Source of the DNA: Alicyclobacillaceae bacterium I2511
GTDB lineage: Bacteria; Bacillota; Bacilli; Alicyclobacillales; Alicyclobacillaceae
Assembly: GCA_003584005.1 (NCBI GenBank)
Contig: QXHL01000001.1
Coordinates: 81,911 to 145,910, forward strand
Direction: 5' to 3'
Length of the DNA: 64,000 bases
Shown here: piece after piece, positions 18,638-28,145 of the stretch
How positions within the stretch are numbered: position 1 is the stretch's first letter
Layout of the letters: every line of letters begins with the position of its first letter
Notes under the pieces: generated by a model
What the model saw: only the letters and a program-made list of their open reading frames with translations
Database searches by the model: none
What the model was told of the DNA's origin: nothing
Made by a program: the position numbers and the translations under genes

Positions 18638-19270
18638 TTATTCAGCCGTGACATCCCCCATTAAGAGCAACCGCCGAACCAAGTCTATCTCTGTTTGCGA
18701 GACAGAGTAACGAATGGCAATTTCGTCGTCCGCCAGACCCTCTTGTAGAGCGGTTAAAATCAACCACGGTGTATCGTGAATCCCCTCTGGGGTATCTGGG
18801 GACGAGCCCTCGCTGTGCATCAAAGACGAGGTGACAGCCCCCACGGGGCTGTGAATCTGTGAATCTGCCATTGTTGTTCGCACCCGTTCAATTTCATTGT
18901 GCAACTGGGTGACCTGCTCTTTCAATGCAGCTAATTCTACACTGATTTCCTGATGGAGCGTTGAAAGCGCATTACTAAAATCCTTCCTTACCACAGCACT
19001 GTCTTGCTGAAACTCCGCGTAGAGATCCTGCAACACAGCGACAGCCATCTCTGAATCTGGAATCTCCTCTTGCAGCGAAGGAATTTGGACACGGTTGGAT
19101 GGTTCCGCAGGCGCTGGTCCTGGACGTTTGGCAATGGCGGATATCACACGACTGAGCCCGCGAGAAAAGGAAGTCTCCTCTAGAGAAACGCTCCCACTGC
19201 GATGACGAGTAAGCCAAAATAATACCAGGGCTATCAGCAGCAGCACCCCGTAGACAGCGGCCATTTGCAT
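18638..19270 (-). CDS. SwrB-like membrane-anchored coiled-coil protein (DUF6115-like C terminus)
   Basis: Sits where swrB (ylxL) lies in B. subtilis, between the che genes and rpsB. 210 aa: one N-terminal membrane helix (residues 4-20), a basic linker, a coiled coil (about 80-135, FQQDSAVVRKDFSNALSTLHQEISVEL), an acidic/Ser-rich linker and a C-terminal helix-turn-helix-like segment (DDEIAIRYSVSQTEIDLVRRLL) as in the DUF6115 family. SwrB promotes assembly of the flagellar export apparatus. ATG 19270 follows AAGGAGG. sigD, normally just upstream, is absent. Function is inferred from position and architecture. Confidence 0.7.
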   Translation of the reverse strand: MQMAAVYGVLLLIALVLFWLTRHRSGSVSLEETSFSRGLSRVISAIAKRPGPAPAEPSNRVQIPSLQEEIPDSEMAVAVLQDLYAEFQQDSAVVRKDFSNALSTLHQEISVELAALKEQVTQLHNEIERVRTTMADSQIHSPVGAVTSSLMHSEGSSPDTPEGIHDTPWLILTALQEGLADDEIAIRYSVSQTEIDLVRRLLLMGDVTAE

Positions 19271-19331
19271 CTAATTTCCTCCTTTCACTTCAAACAAGTT
19301 TTAATGCAACCGCAATCCCTCAATTAAAGTT

Positions 19332-19850
19332 TCAAATAAAATAGGGCACCTTTAGTGCGGTTTGAATCCACAGGTTTTGCGTTATTACATCAAATTCAAT
19401 CGTTCTGCCAGTTTTGCCCCCCACATCTTGGGCTACCAACGGAATGCGCAGTTCCTCAAGACCCTGCAACACAGCTTCCACATTGCGAGGTCCAATCCGC
19501 ATCAAATCCGCTCCACCAGCATATACAAACATCTGCGCGCCCCCCGCAATTTTGGCCACTAGCCGATGCGGATTTGCTCCCACATTGGAAACTTGTTCAG
19601 CAAGCCAAGGCACTGCTAAATCCGCATACTTGGTATGCAATGGATGCAATTCCCGGCAACTGTGAGCGCTGGGCAACATCACGTGCACCATGCCAGCAAT
19701 GCAAGTCAAAGGATCATACAATACCACTCCCACGCAGGAACCTAACCCGGTCGTCCGCAGCCGATTTGGAGCCTGCACCGTTCCCCCCTCCGCAATTCCA
19801 ATTTTTATCACCTGTGCAGTTGTTTGTTGCACTTCTCGTTCACTATTCAT
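19332..19850 (-). CDS. cheD: chemoreceptor glutamine deamidase CheD
   Basis: Deamidates receptor glutamines and binds CheC in Bacillus-type adaptation. 172 aa. The catalytic Cys is in GLGSCVGVVLYD and the His in GMVHVMLP; the KIAGGAQMF strand and RNVEAVLQGL are also typical. ATG 19850, preceded by TTAGGTG, begins just after the cheC stop; a GTG three codons upstream would overlap cheC. Last che gene before the SwrB-like gene. Confidence 0.94.
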   Translation of the reverse strand: MNSEREVQQTTAQVIKIGIAEGGTVQAPNRLRTTGLGSCVGVVLYDPLTCIAGMVHVMLPSAHSCRELHPLHTKYADLAVPWLAEQVSNVGANPHRLVAKIAGGAQMFVYAGGADLMRIGPRNVEAVLQGLEELRIPLVAQDVGGKTGRTIEFDVITQNLWIQTALKVPYFI

Positions 19851-19851
19851 T

Positions 19852-20463
19852 TCAAGCACCTAACGCTTTCAACAACAGTTCAGCGGAATCAGGATCTGGC
19901 AACAAAAATAAATGACATCCCAGTGTTGCATCCCGTTGTGCAATGGTAGTATCAATAAGAATCACAAAATTAGAAACTTCACCGATGGGGGATAATACGG
20001 TATCCAGGATAGCTCCGGCCATATCCACCGAAACGCCCGGCACTTCAGGCCTAACCTGCTGTCCCACCCACTGAGCTAAAGAATTTAAATACGCTCCGGA
20101 CAACATGTTTCCCAACTCAGCCAAAGTAGATTGTTCCAGTTCATCCATGGACAAGAGAGTAACTTCCCTGCCCAGTAATTGACTTACCCACTGTTGGGCG
20201 CTGGGAAGTTGCAAAACCAACAATACGCTGCCGCGCACAAACCCTGAGAAACGGATAAAAACACCCGCCACAATTTGTTCTTCTCCACCCACAGACGTCG
20301 CAACCTCAGCCAATGGAACAATTCTGGCCGAAGTGACAGATACTCTCACTTCCCCCCGTAGTAATACCGATAAAGCAGTAGCGGCATGGCTGGCTCCAAT
20401 GTTGCCAATCTCCCTGAATACATCTGCCGCTACATCATTCCACTGTGGACCTATCCCCTTCAT
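19852..20463 (-). CDS. cheC: CheY-P phosphatase CheC
   Basis: Dephosphorylates CheY-P and is stimulated by CheD. 203 aa. Both E-x(3)-N active-site helices are visible: REIGNIGASHAATALS near residue 17 and AELGNMLSGAYLNSL near residue 115, so both halves of the pseudo-symmetric enzyme look active. ATG 20463 overlaps the cheW stop by 4 nt. Its neighbour cheD encodes its known partner. Confidence 0.93.
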   Translation of the reverse strand: MKGIGPQWNDVAADVFREIGNIGASHAATALSVLLRGEVRVSVTSARIVPLAEVATSVGGEEQIVAGVFIRFSGFVRGSVLLVLQLPSAQQWVSQLLGREVTLLSMDELEQSTLAELGNMLSGAYLNSLAQWVGQQVRPEVPGVSVDMAGAILDTVLSPIGEVSNFVILIDTTIAQRDATLGCHLFLLPDPDSAELLLKALGA

Positions 20464-20942
20464 GACGAAAATTCCTTCTCTACCACTCGTTGCGCCACAT
20501 CCAATTGGCGCCTTTCGGTTTCATTCAAAATATGTGTCAAATCCAAAATTACCAAAGGCTGATTATTCCATGTGGCGATGCCCCGCAAATATATGGCTTG
20601 TATACCCCCCACCATGGCTGGAGCAGGCAGAATATCCGTTTTAGGTAAAGTGAGGACGTCTTCAGCCGTATCTACTAAAAATCCGACCTGAGTTTGGTTC
20701 ATCTTCACCACTACAACTCGCTGTAAACGAGGGTCTGAATGAACATTATTCAGGTCAAAACGTTCCATCAAATCCACTACGGGGACTACGGTATTTCGCA
20801 CCGTCACCACACCTTTGATAAAAGACAAAGTATGGGGTACTGGTACCAGGGTTGTAGGTCGCTCAATGGAATCTATCTGCAAAGCTGAAGCTCCATACAG
20901 TTGTCCCGCCAGTCGAAAAATCAAAAACTGTTCTTCTGTCAA
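20460..20942 (-). CDS. cheW: chemotaxis coupling protein CheW
   Basis: Adaptor linking receptors to CheA, SH3-like fold, 160 aa. Conserved: FRLAGQLYGASALQIDSIE, the GVVTVRNTVVPVVDLMERF strand pair, VGFLVDTAEDVL and LRGIATWNNQPLVILDLTHIL. TTG at 20942 is preferred because GGAGG lies 8 nt upstream; the ATG five codons earlier precedes it and has no ribosome site. In B. subtilis cheB and cheA come just before cheW; here only 67 nt separate flhG from cheW, so neither kinase nor methylesterase gene is present. Confidence 0.94.
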   Translation of the reverse strand: MTEEQFLIFRLAGQLYGASALQIDSIERPTTLVPVPHTLSFIKGVVTVRNTVVPVVDLMERFDLNNVHSDPRLQRVVVVKMNQTQVGFLVDTAEDVLTLPKTDILPAPAMVGGIQAIYLRGIATWNNQPLVILDLTHILNETERRQLDVAQRVVEKEFSS

Positions 20943-21009
20943 TGAGTGAACCTCCATTTTCTAGTAAAATTAAAATTATTCTATGAAATGTAGACTTATC
21001 GCCTGAGAA

Positions 21010-21918
21010 TCAAGTTTTACTTGTCAATAGTCGCTGAAAAAAACCGCGTAGGCCCCCCTTAAAATCGGGTTTCTTGGTTATTTTCAGGTAATTATAAGCT
21101 AGTTGTCGAATGCATCCAGCTGCAGGACTGCGAGGAAAAGCGAGTAAAAGAGGGGTCTGCGCCTTCACAGAACGTCCCACCGCTCCATCCTCGAGAACAA
21201 AACCCAGGAGTTCCAAAGACACCCCTAAAAATCTGTGGCTGGCTCGTTGGAGTTTTTCCGCTGTCACTCTGGCCTCAGCAAAGGTTTTAGCCCGATTGAC
21301 GACCACTCGGGTGATGGGGAATGCTTGATTTACGGCCAACATCTTCAACAATGCATACGCATCGGCAATGGACGTGGGTTCTGGAGTTGTAACCAACAAC
21401 ATTTCATCAGCCGCAGCCAAGATTCGACCGACATTTTTCCCCAAACCAGCCCCGCAGTCCACCACTACCCAGTCAAAACGTTTTTGCAGCCCGTCCATTT
21501 CTTGTAAAAACCTCTGTAACTTTGTTTCTGAGATATCGTGAATATTAAGCAGCCCGCTGCCAGCCGCTAAAAAGGGCAGCCCATTGGGTGTCAAGGTGAG
21601 TGCTTGATCAATAGACACCCCCGCGACGACATCCAACAAAGTATAGTGGGGTTGCAAACCTACCAAAACCTCTACATCGGCAAACCCTACATCCGTATCT
21701 ATGACAACAGGGTTTTTCCCTATTTCCTGTAGAGCAATGGCCAGATTTAAGCTCAAATTGGATTTACCCACTCCACCCTTGCCGCTGGTAACGGCAATTA
21801 CCCCTCCCGATTTTGCAGGGGAATCCGTTTTGCCAATGGTTCCCGATGTATCTGAATCTGTTCCCTCGCGAGGCAAAGCGTTTACTAAAGCACGCAACTT
21901 TTCCGCCTGATCGGCCAT
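21010..21918 (-). CDS. flhG: flagellar number regulator FlhG (MinD-like ATPase)
   Basis: ParA/MinD-type ATPase that works with FlhF to set flagellar position and number. 302 aa. An N-terminal helix rich in Gln/Leu (ADQAEKLRAL), similar to the FlhF-activating DQAxxLR motif, is followed by the deviant Walker A TSGKGGVGKSNLSLNLA, VIDTDVGFADVEVL and VVDCGAGLG. ATG 21918 overlaps the flhF stop by one base. Next is cheW after 67 nt. Confidence 0.94.
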   Translation of the reverse strand: MADQAEKLRALVNALPREGTDSDTSGTIGKTDSPAKSGGVIAVTSGKGGVGKSNLSLNLAIALQEIGKNPVVIDTDVGFADVEVLVGLQPHYTLLDVVAGVSIDQALTLTPNGLPFLAAGSGLLNIHDISETKLQRFLQEMDGLQKRFDWVVVDCGAGLGKNVGRILAAADEMLLVTTPEPTSIADAYALLKMLAVNQAFPITRVVVNRAKTFAEARVTAEKLQRASHRFLGVSLELLGFVLEDGAVGRSVKAQTPLLLAFPRSPAAGCIRQLAYNYLKITKKPDFKGGLRGFFQRLLTSKT

Positions 21919-23102
21919 CACGCCACCCCCGTGAACATGCGCTCCAACAATCCCACCACGGATGCCACTTCCAAGTCATCAGGAACGTTTTGCCCTGTTG
22001 TAAAGTAAGAGAGAGGTTTCCCGTAGCGTAGCAACAAGTTAAGTACTGCTCCATAACTGTCTGTTTCGTCAAGTTTAGTAAACAAAAACTTATGAATGGG
22101 CAAAGCAGAAAAATTTTCTGTCCATCGTAGCAGGTCCGCAAACTTGTGTGTTAAGGAAAGCACCAGGTAAACCTCATCAAACGCAACTTGTTCCAATAGT
22201 TTTGCAACTTCAGAAACCTGCTCAGGCTCGCGAAAACTCCTCCCTGCCGTATCCACCAATATCAAATCTCGGTCCTCGAGGCTCGCCAACGCCGCAGAAA
22301 ACCCTTCCGGGTGATGAATGACGCGCAGGGGTACATTTAGGATTTTGGCATAGGTCCGCAGTTGGTCCACAGCGGCAATGCGGTATGTATCAGTTGTCAC
22401 CAACCCCACCTTGCGCTGTCCAGCCAGCACGTGCAACGCTGCTAACTTAGCGATGGTAGTGGTTTTTCCCACCCCAGTTGGCCCCACCAGCCCCACGATT
22501 CGCGACTGGGGTGCAATGGGTTGGCCCTCCGCCAAATTACCTAAGCACAGCAAAACTTTACGCCGAATTTCATCTCGCATAGGGGCTGATATCTGCCAAT
22601 GGCCCATTTCCACAGATTTAAACTCCAAGTGGTTCGTTTGTGGGGTGGGAACCTCTGAGAGCAAAGTGATGACCTGTGGAACGTCCACCCCTTGGTGTAA
22701 CAACCACCCCACAAATTCTTCCCCAGAACCGTGGTCTTTTGTCAAACTTGCAGTAACCAAACGACTTAGATGTGACAATTCTTGATAAACCTCTGCCACA
22801 AGCGGTGATTCCACATGCTCCGGGACTTCTGAACGTACTCCTTGTACTGGTTCTTGACAGGATACAGCAGAATTATCGTCCAAGAAATTTGATGGAGAGT
22901 CCGCACGCAAGTCCACTAGACGTCGCGGTACATCGTCCCCTGTCGCAGCAAGCACTTCAACCCGTTGCAACCACCACAATCCCCACCACTTCTTAACTTT
23001 AATCCGTTTTGAGCTGAGAATTACCGCATTTCTACCCAAGTCCTTGCGGATTTGTAGCACCGCTTCAGGCATTTCTTTAACAATGTAACGTCGAATCATC
23101 AT
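21918..23102 (-). CDS. flhF: SRP-like GTPase FlhF
   Basis: Third SRP-type GTPase, recruits early flagellar components. 394 aa: a variable N-terminal B domain, a helical N domain (about 90-185), then the G domain from about 200 with [48 protein letters not shown] and TKLDETDSYGAVL. The start ATG overlaps flhA by 4 nt; a second ATG follows directly. It forms the usual flhA-flhF-flhG set. Confidence 0.96.
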   Translation of the reverse strand: MMIRRYIVKEMPEAVLQIRKDLGRNAVILSSKRIKVKKWWGLWWLQRVEVLAATGDDVPRRLVDLRADSPSNFLDDNSAVSCQEPVQGVRSEVPEHVESPLVAEVYQELSHLSRLVTASLTKDHGSGEEFVGWLLHQGVDVPQVITLLSEVPTPQTNHLEFKSVEMGHWQISAPMRDEIRRKVLLCLGNLAEGQPIAPQSRIVGLVGPTGVGKTTTIAKLAALHVLAGQRKVGLVTTDTYRIAAVDQLRTYAKILNVPLRVIHHPEGFSAALASLEDRDLILVDTAGRSFREPEQVSEVAKLLEQVAFDEVYLVLSLTHKFADLLRWTENFSALPIHKFLFTKLDETDSYGAVLNLLLRYGKPLSYFTTGQNVPDDLEVASVVGLLERMFTGVA

Positions 23103-25132
23103 GACAAATTCACCACCCCTGCGCTCTCAATTTTCACCGCTGGATCCAGTTCACTGTAAGACAAAATAGCTAAATCAGGCAATAGTCTTTCCAACCACTT
23201 GCGCAGAGGTAACCGTAACCTTGGGTGAACCAATAGAATAGGTAATTTACCCAGACTATTGATGCGATTGGATTCGTCCTGTAAACGTTGGTACACTTTT
23301 TGGGACATTTTTGGATCTAATCCCAACACTCCCCCTCCCCCTTCTAACAAGCTGTCCTGCAACGCCTGCTCCACGGTGGGTGCAAAGGTCAAAACCGTCA
23401 TGGGCTGACCGGGTACTTGTAGTTGATGGCAGATTTGCCGTGCCAAGGCCTGACGTACGGCCTCAGTCAACAGCTCTGGATCTTTTGTTTGCTTGCCTAA
23501 ATCGGCTAATGTTTCTAAAATTGTAACCAAATCTCGAATGGAAACTTTTTCACGCAATAAATTCGTTAATACTTTCTGTACTTCCCCCACAGACATTACC
23601 CCAGGAACCAGTTCTTCCACAACTGTTGCGCTGAATGTGCGCACATGTTCTAATAGCGTTTTGGTTTCTTGGCGACCTAGCAATTCATGGGCATGTCTAC
23701 GCAGTACCTCAGTCAGGTGGGTGGCCACAACCGATGCGGGATCGACAACGGTATACCCACTAGCCTCGGCCCGGACCCGCATACTGCCATCCACCCATAA
23801 AGCAGGCAATCCAAAAGCAGGTTCATGGGTGGGTATACCAGTTACCAAAGAGTCTTCTGGCCCTGGGCTCATTGCAAGATAGTGGCCAAGCACCACTTCT
23901 CCTTCGGTGACCCGTATCCCATGGATTTTAATTTGATAGGCCTGCGGATCTAATTGGATATTGTCCCTGACACGCACCACTGGAATCACCAGTCCCAGCT
24001 CCAACGCCAACTGGCGACGAATGAGCACAATACGGTCCAACAAATCGCCACCTTGTTGGCTGTCCACCAAAGGAATAAGCCCATAACCAAACTCAAATTC
24101 TACAGGTTCCACAGTCAATAGAGACAACACCGTCTCCGGACTTTTGGTGTCTGCGGCTTGGCGGCGAATTTCTTGTTCAGTCTGCACCGCCTGGGCACGC
24201 TGTGCACTGGTTTCCACCCTTCTGGCCAAAAATGCAGCAGCCGCGGCAACAGGTAGCGTCCGTAAAAGTCCAATTGGAGTAAACAAGCCCAATAGGCCGA
24301 TGGCTGTGGCAACCACATACAGAGCCTTTGGATAAGAAAGTACCTGTTGCACCACGTCTGTCCCTAAATTGTTTTCAGACGCTGCTCGCGTTACCATCAA
24401 GCCTGTGGCGGTGGACAGCAGTAAAGCTGGAATTTGGCTAACCAGGCCGTCCCCAACAGACAACAGGGTATAAGTGTGTGCCGCCTGGGCCCATGGCTCA
24501 TGACGCATCACCACCCCAATCACAAATCCGCCAACGATATTGATGGCAACAATGAGCATGGAAGCGATGGCATCCCCTTTGACAAACTTTGAAGCGCCAT
24601 CCATCGCACCATAAAAATCTGCCTCTCTTTCAATGTTGCGCCGTCTTTCTCTGGCCTCCTGTTCTGTAATCAGCCCTGTATTAAGGTCCGCATCAATAGC
24701 AATTTGTTTCCCCGGCATGGCATCCAATGTGAAACGAGCGGCCACCTCAGCCACCCGTTCAGCCCCACGGGTGATAACAATAAATTGTATAACGACTAAA
24801 ATCATAAATATAATGAATCCAACCACTGCGTTTCCTGCGATTACAAAGCTACCGAATGTTTGGATAACCTCCCCAGCATTGCCTTGGGTAAGCACCAAAC
24901 GAGCTGACGAAACATTTAGGGCCAAACGGTAAAGCGTGGTCAGCAAGAGCAGGGATGGGAAAACGGAAAACTCCAACGGCTCCTTGGTGTTCATAACCAC
25001 CATCAAAACGGTCATAGAAACAAACAGATTGATGATGAGCAGGATATCAAGCAATCCCTTACTTATTGGAATCACCATCATCACAACAATGCCAAGTGCT
25101 GCCCCCATCACCAACAGGTCCGTTCGTTTCAA
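23099..25132 (-). CDS. flhA: flagellar export gate protein FlhA
   Basis: Forms the nonameric export gate of the flagellar type III secretion system. 677 aa. Eight membrane helices fill the first 300 residues, with the conserved FHIPEP-family loop AARFTLDAMPGKQIAIDADLNTGLITEQEARERR. The cytoplasmic C-terminal domain (about 350-677) contains DPASVVATHLTEVLRRHAHELLGRQE and VSIRDLVTILETLADLGK. TTG start at 25132 after GTGAGGGGG. It begins 13 nt after flhB ends. Confidence 0.97.
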   Translation of the reverse strand: MKRTDLLVMGAALGIVVMMVIPISKGLLDILLIINLFVSMTVLMVVMNTKEPLEFSVFPSLLLLTTLYRLALNVSSARLVLTQGNAGEVIQTFGSFVIAGNAVVGFIIFMILVVIQFIVITRGAERVAEVAARFTLDAMPGKQIAIDADLNTGLITEQEARERRRNIEREADFYGAMDGASKFVKGDAIASMLIVAINIVGGFVIGVVMRHEPWAQAAHTYTLLSVGDGLVSQIPALLLSTATGLMVTRAASENNLGTDVVQQVLSYPKALYVVATAIGLLGLFTPIGLLRTLPVAAAAAFLARRVETSAQRAQAVQTEQEIRRQAADTKSPETVLSLLTVEPVEFEFGYGLIPLVDSQQGGDLLDRIVLIRRQLALELGLVIPVVRVRDNIQLDPQAYQIKIHGIRVTEGEVVLGHYLAMSPGPEDSLVTGIPTHEPAFGLPALWVDGSMRVRAEASGYTVVDPASVVATHLTEVLRRHAHELLGRQETKTLLEHVRTFSATVVEELVPGVMSVGEVQKVLTNLLREKVSIRDLVTILETLADLGKQTKDPELLTEAVRQALARQICHQLQVPGQPMTVLTFAPTVEQALQDSLLEGGGGVLGLDPKMSQKVYQRLQDESNRINSLGKLPILLVHPRLRLPLRKWLERLLPDLAILSYSELDPAVKIESAGVVNLS

Positions 25133-25145
25133 GAGATATTCCCCC

Positions 25146-26222
25146 TCACTTACCTTTGCGTCCTTGATACACCAAGGCCAATACCTCAGCTACCGCGTGA
25201 AACAATTCCTTGGGAATCTGATTTCCTACATCGGTAGCCCGGTATAACGACTGGGCCAAGGGCCGATTTTCTACTCGCGGAACCCCTGCTTTGTCTGCTA
25301 GGGTGCGAATCCGCCAGGCTAACTCATCTTGACCTTTGGCCACCACCATGGGGGCGGCCATCTGTTGTGCGTCATAGCGCAGTGCCACAGCGAAATGTGT
25401 GGGATTGGTCACCACTACGTCCGCTTTGGGCACTTCCTGCATCATTCGTTGCATTGCCAGCGCTCGGCCACGCTGCCGAAACTGGGATTTAACGCGTGGA
25501 TCGCCCTCTTGATTTTTCATCTCTTGACGAATTTCCTCTATTGACATGCGTATACTGCGTTCAAAATCGAAACGTTGAAATAAGAAATCTAGAAAGGCCA
25601 AAATTAACAATGCAGCTGTTAAATCTAAACCAATGCGAAAGACCATGGCAGCTAATTGAGCAATCACCGCTGCCACCCCTCCCTGACCCAGCGTCCGCAG
25701 TCGGGGAACATCTCCCTTTACGCTCCAGTAAGCCACACCTGCAACGGCAACGAGCTTCAACAAGGATTTGACAGAATCAGCCAATCCGCGCAAGCTCCAT
25801 AAACGCTTTATCCCAGACAGGGGATTTATTCGCTGCCAGTCAGGAATCACTTGGTTGGGAAGAAACACGGGCCCCACCTGTGCGAAGGCACTGGCAATGC
25901 CAACGAATACCCCGATGGCCAATAGGGGTGCAAGCGTCAAAAATGTTTTCCATACGATTCCATCCAACATCCCGGAAATTCCAGTGAGCGTATCCGGCAT
26001 TTGTCCTAGGTTCCCTAATTGCTGTTGTAGGGAATTGAGCCACCCGACCCACACCTGTGGTCCAAAGATGCGCAGGGCAACTAACAAGGCGGCCAAGGTC
26101 AGGGCAGACGTCAGCTCCATACTGCGTGGGAGCTTCCCCTCCCGTCGCAATTCTCGCCTGCGCTGTGGCGTGGCCCGTTCAGTTTTTTCGCCAGCGAAGC
26201 GCTGTAATTCAAAGACCAACAA
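25146..26222 (-). CDS. flhB: flagellar export switch protein FlhB
   Basis: Controls substrate switching from rod/hook to filament proteins. 358 aa: four membrane helices (about 30-210) and a cytoplasmic domain with the autocleavage motif NPTH in VVVTNPTHFAVALRYD. The post-cleavage part ends in IPKELFHAVAEVLALVYQGR, the segment shared with the separate ylqH product at 53040-53291. TTG start at 26222 with GGAGGA 9 nt before. Hook gene flgE and cap gene flgD, which encode its early substrates, are not in this operon. Confidence 0.97.
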   Translation of the reverse strand: MLVFELQRFAGEKTERATPQRRRELRREGKLPRSMELTSALTLAALLVALRIFGPQVWVGWLNSLQQQLGNLGQMPDTLTGISGMLDGIVWKTFLTLAPLLAIGVFVGIASAFAQVGPVFLPNQVIPDWQRINPLSGIKRLWSLRGLADSVKSLLKLVAVAGVAYWSVKGDVPRLRTLGQGGVAAVIAQLAAMVFRIGLDLTAALLILAFLDFLFQRFDFERSIRMSIEEIRQEMKNQEGDPRVKSQFRQRGRALAMQRMMQEVPKADVVVTNPTHFAVALRYDAQQMAAPMVVAKGQDELAWRIRTLADKAGVPRVENRPLAQSLYRATDVGNQIPKELFHAVAEVLALVYQGRKGK

Positions 26223-26228
26223 ATCGAT

Positions 26229-27002
26229 TTATCCTCCCAGCCACTGAAGCAGGCCCGTCATTTGCGAAAACACCAGTGCAAAAAGTTTGCCAAACAGGTA
26301 CACCACTCCGGGCATACCCAGTGCAAGAGCCACCAAACCCACAAGTAGTTGAGCAGGCAATCCCACCACAAAAACATTCATTTGCGGCACTGCTCGTGAA
26401 AGAAAGGCCAATGTTACATTGGTAAGTACCAAAGCTGCCAAAAACGGGGCCGTAATCTCAATAGACACTTGCATCCCCATATCCAGCATCGTACTTAGAA
26501 CCCTCCATGTATCCACAGGCAAGTGAAGTGCGCCTAATCCAACCTGACGATAAGACCCCATAAGTGCTAATAATAAACCGTCTAAACCATTTAAGCCGAG
26601 AAAGTACAGGGTGAACAGCGTAGTTAACAGCGTACTCGTTAAGCCTTCTTCTTCCCCTTGCTGTGGGTCATATAGCATGGCTGCAGCAAATCCTATTTGT
26701 AAGTCAAATACTTGGCCCGCCACTTGTAATGCAGAAAAGCCCAGTGTTACAATCCACCCCACAGCCATGCCGATGACAGCTTCCTGCAACGCCATCACCA
26801 CAAACTTTCCTGTCTGGGTAGTGATGTCTGGTACATTCCCAGACACTCCTGGTGCCACCACCAGGGTCAGAAATACCGCCAGTCCTATCTTGACGGGTGT
26901 CGGCCACAGGCGCGAAGAAAGCACCGGAGAAGTGCCAATAAATCCAGCCATACGCAATAAAATTAATAAGTATAAAGACAAGTGTTGTACTACAATGACC
27001 AT
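26229..27002 (-). CDS. fliR: flagellar export gate protein FliR
   Basis: Core component of the FliPQR export channel. 257 aa with six hydrophobic helices, SLYLLILLRMAGFIGTSPVLSSRLWPTPVKIGLAV at the N terminus and FAAAMLYDPQQGEEEGLTSTLLTTLF in the middle. ATG 27002 with AGGTGAAG just upstream gives the standard N terminus; the open frame runs 26 codons further without support. It lies between fliQ and flhB with 6-8 nt gaps. Confidence 0.95.
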   Translation of the reverse strand: MVIVVQHLSLYLLILLRMAGFIGTSPVLSSRLWPTPVKIGLAVFLTLVVAPGVSGNVPDITTQTGKFVVMALQEAVIGMAVGWIVTLGFSALQVAGQVFDLQIGFAAAMLYDPQQGEEEGLTSTLLTTLFTLYFLGLNGLDGLLLALMGSYRQVGLGALHLPVDTWRVLSTMLDMGMQVSIEITAPFLAALVLTNVTLAFLSRAVPQMNVFVVGLPAQLLVGLVALALGMPGVVYLFGKLFALVFSQMTGLLQWLGG

Positions 27003-27010
27003 GGCTTCAC

Positions 27011-27280
27011 CTATTGAATAAAGGAATTCAAATTTGCCAGTATTTGATGTGCAAAGTCTATCAAAGTTGCCAGCATCCAAGGTCCAAAAATCAGCAACGC
27101 CAGCATGACGGCAGCAATTTTAGGCACAAAAGCCAAGGTTTGTTCCTGAATCTGTGTGGTGGCTTGGAACAAACTAACCACTAGCCCGACCACTAGTCCA
27201 AATCCAAGTATGGGGCCGGTCAATTTAACCACCGTCCACATCACCTGTGCTCCCAGTCCAATAATGAAATTGGCGTCCAT
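27011..27280 (-). CDS. fliQ: flagellar export gate protein FliQ
   Basis: Small two-helix export channel subunit, 89 aa as usual. Helices at about 13-37 (VVKLTGPILGFGLVVGLVVSLFQATTQIQEQTLAF) and 50-75, and the conserved QATTQIQEQTL loop. The frame is open for 30 more codons upstream, but ATG 27280 behind GGGGGACACC gives the family start MDANFIIGLG. Confidence 0.95.
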   Translation of the reverse strand: MDANFIIGLGAQVMWTVVKLTGPILGFGLVVGLVVSLFQATTQIQEQTLAFVPKIAAVMLALLIFGPWMLATLIDFAHQILANLNSFIQ

Positions 27281-27323
27281 TTTGTGGGTGTCCCCCCTGT
27301 TTTGTTCCCCGTCCCTGTGCAAA

Positions 27324-28145
27324 TTACGAATAGCCAGCCAGCAGGGACTTGACCACCAAGTACCACCCATCCACCATTACAAACAGCAACACTTTAAAGG
27401 GAAGAGAAATCATCACCGGCGGCAACATCATCATTCCCATGGACATCAGTGTGGTAGCTACCACCAAATCAATTATAAGAAAAGGGAGATAGAGCATGAA
27501 ACCTAGTTGAAAGGCAGTTTTCAATTCACTAATGGTGTAAGCTGGAACCATGGCAGCAAGGGGAATATCGTTCACGTTGCTTGGCCGTGCCATGTGACGA
27601 TACTGCAAAAATAATTCAAGATCCTGGTTTCTAGTATGTTTCGCCATAAATTGTTTAAATGGGTCTTCGGCTCGCGTCAGTGCCACTGATTGACTAATGT
27701 GACCCTGTAAATACGGCTGTAGCGCCTGTTGATTTACCGTTTGCAAAGTTGGCTGCATGATAAACAGGGTGAGAAACAAGGCAAGTCCGATCAGTACTTG
27801 ATTGGGTGGCTCCTGCTGCAAAGATAGGGCATTGCGAACAAACGACAGGACCACAACAATACGGGTAAACGAGGTCATCAAAATCAAAATTCCGGGTGCC
27901 AGCGATAACACCGTCAACAGCAAAATGATTTGCAGTGTCGAGGCAACCCCCTGGGGGCTTCCTGCCGTACCCAAGTTCACTTGGATTCCCGGTAACACAG
28001 AAGTTTGTGCAGGCCCAGTGGCGGCCCACACCTGCATTTCAAGACTAAATAGGCCAGCCACTATTCCCGACAAAACCAACAACCCATGACAAATAGTTGT
28101 GTCAGTAAAGCGTTGTGTGCCCATCCTTGTGAACTTATTGCACAT
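27324..28145 (-). CDS. fliP: flagellar export gate protein FliP
   Basis: Main subunit of the FliPQR export channel. 273 aa. An N-terminal signal-like helix (GLLVLSGIVAGLFSLEMQVWAA) precedes the core, which has LSLAPGILILMTSFTRIVVVLSFVRNALSLQQEPPNQVLIGLALFLT and PFLIIDLVVATTLMSMGMMMLPPVMISLPFKVLLFV, the family signatures. ATG 28145 overlaps the fliO stop by 11 nt and has GGAGACCC before it. The fliO-P-Q-R order is standard. Confidence 0.97.
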   Translation of the reverse strand: MCNKFTRMGTQRFTDTTICHGLLVLSGIVAGLFSLEMQVWAATGPAQTSVLPGIQVNLGTAGSPQGVASTLQIILLLTVLSLAPGILILMTSFTRIVVVLSFVRNALSLQQEPPNQVLIGLALFLTLFIMQPTLQTVNQQALQPYLQGHISQSVALTRAEDPFKQFMAKHTRNQDLELFLQYRHMARPSNVNDIPLAAMVPAYTISELKTAFQLGFMLYLPFLIIDLVVATTLMSMGMMMLPPVMISLPFKVLLFVMVDGWYLVVKSLLAGYS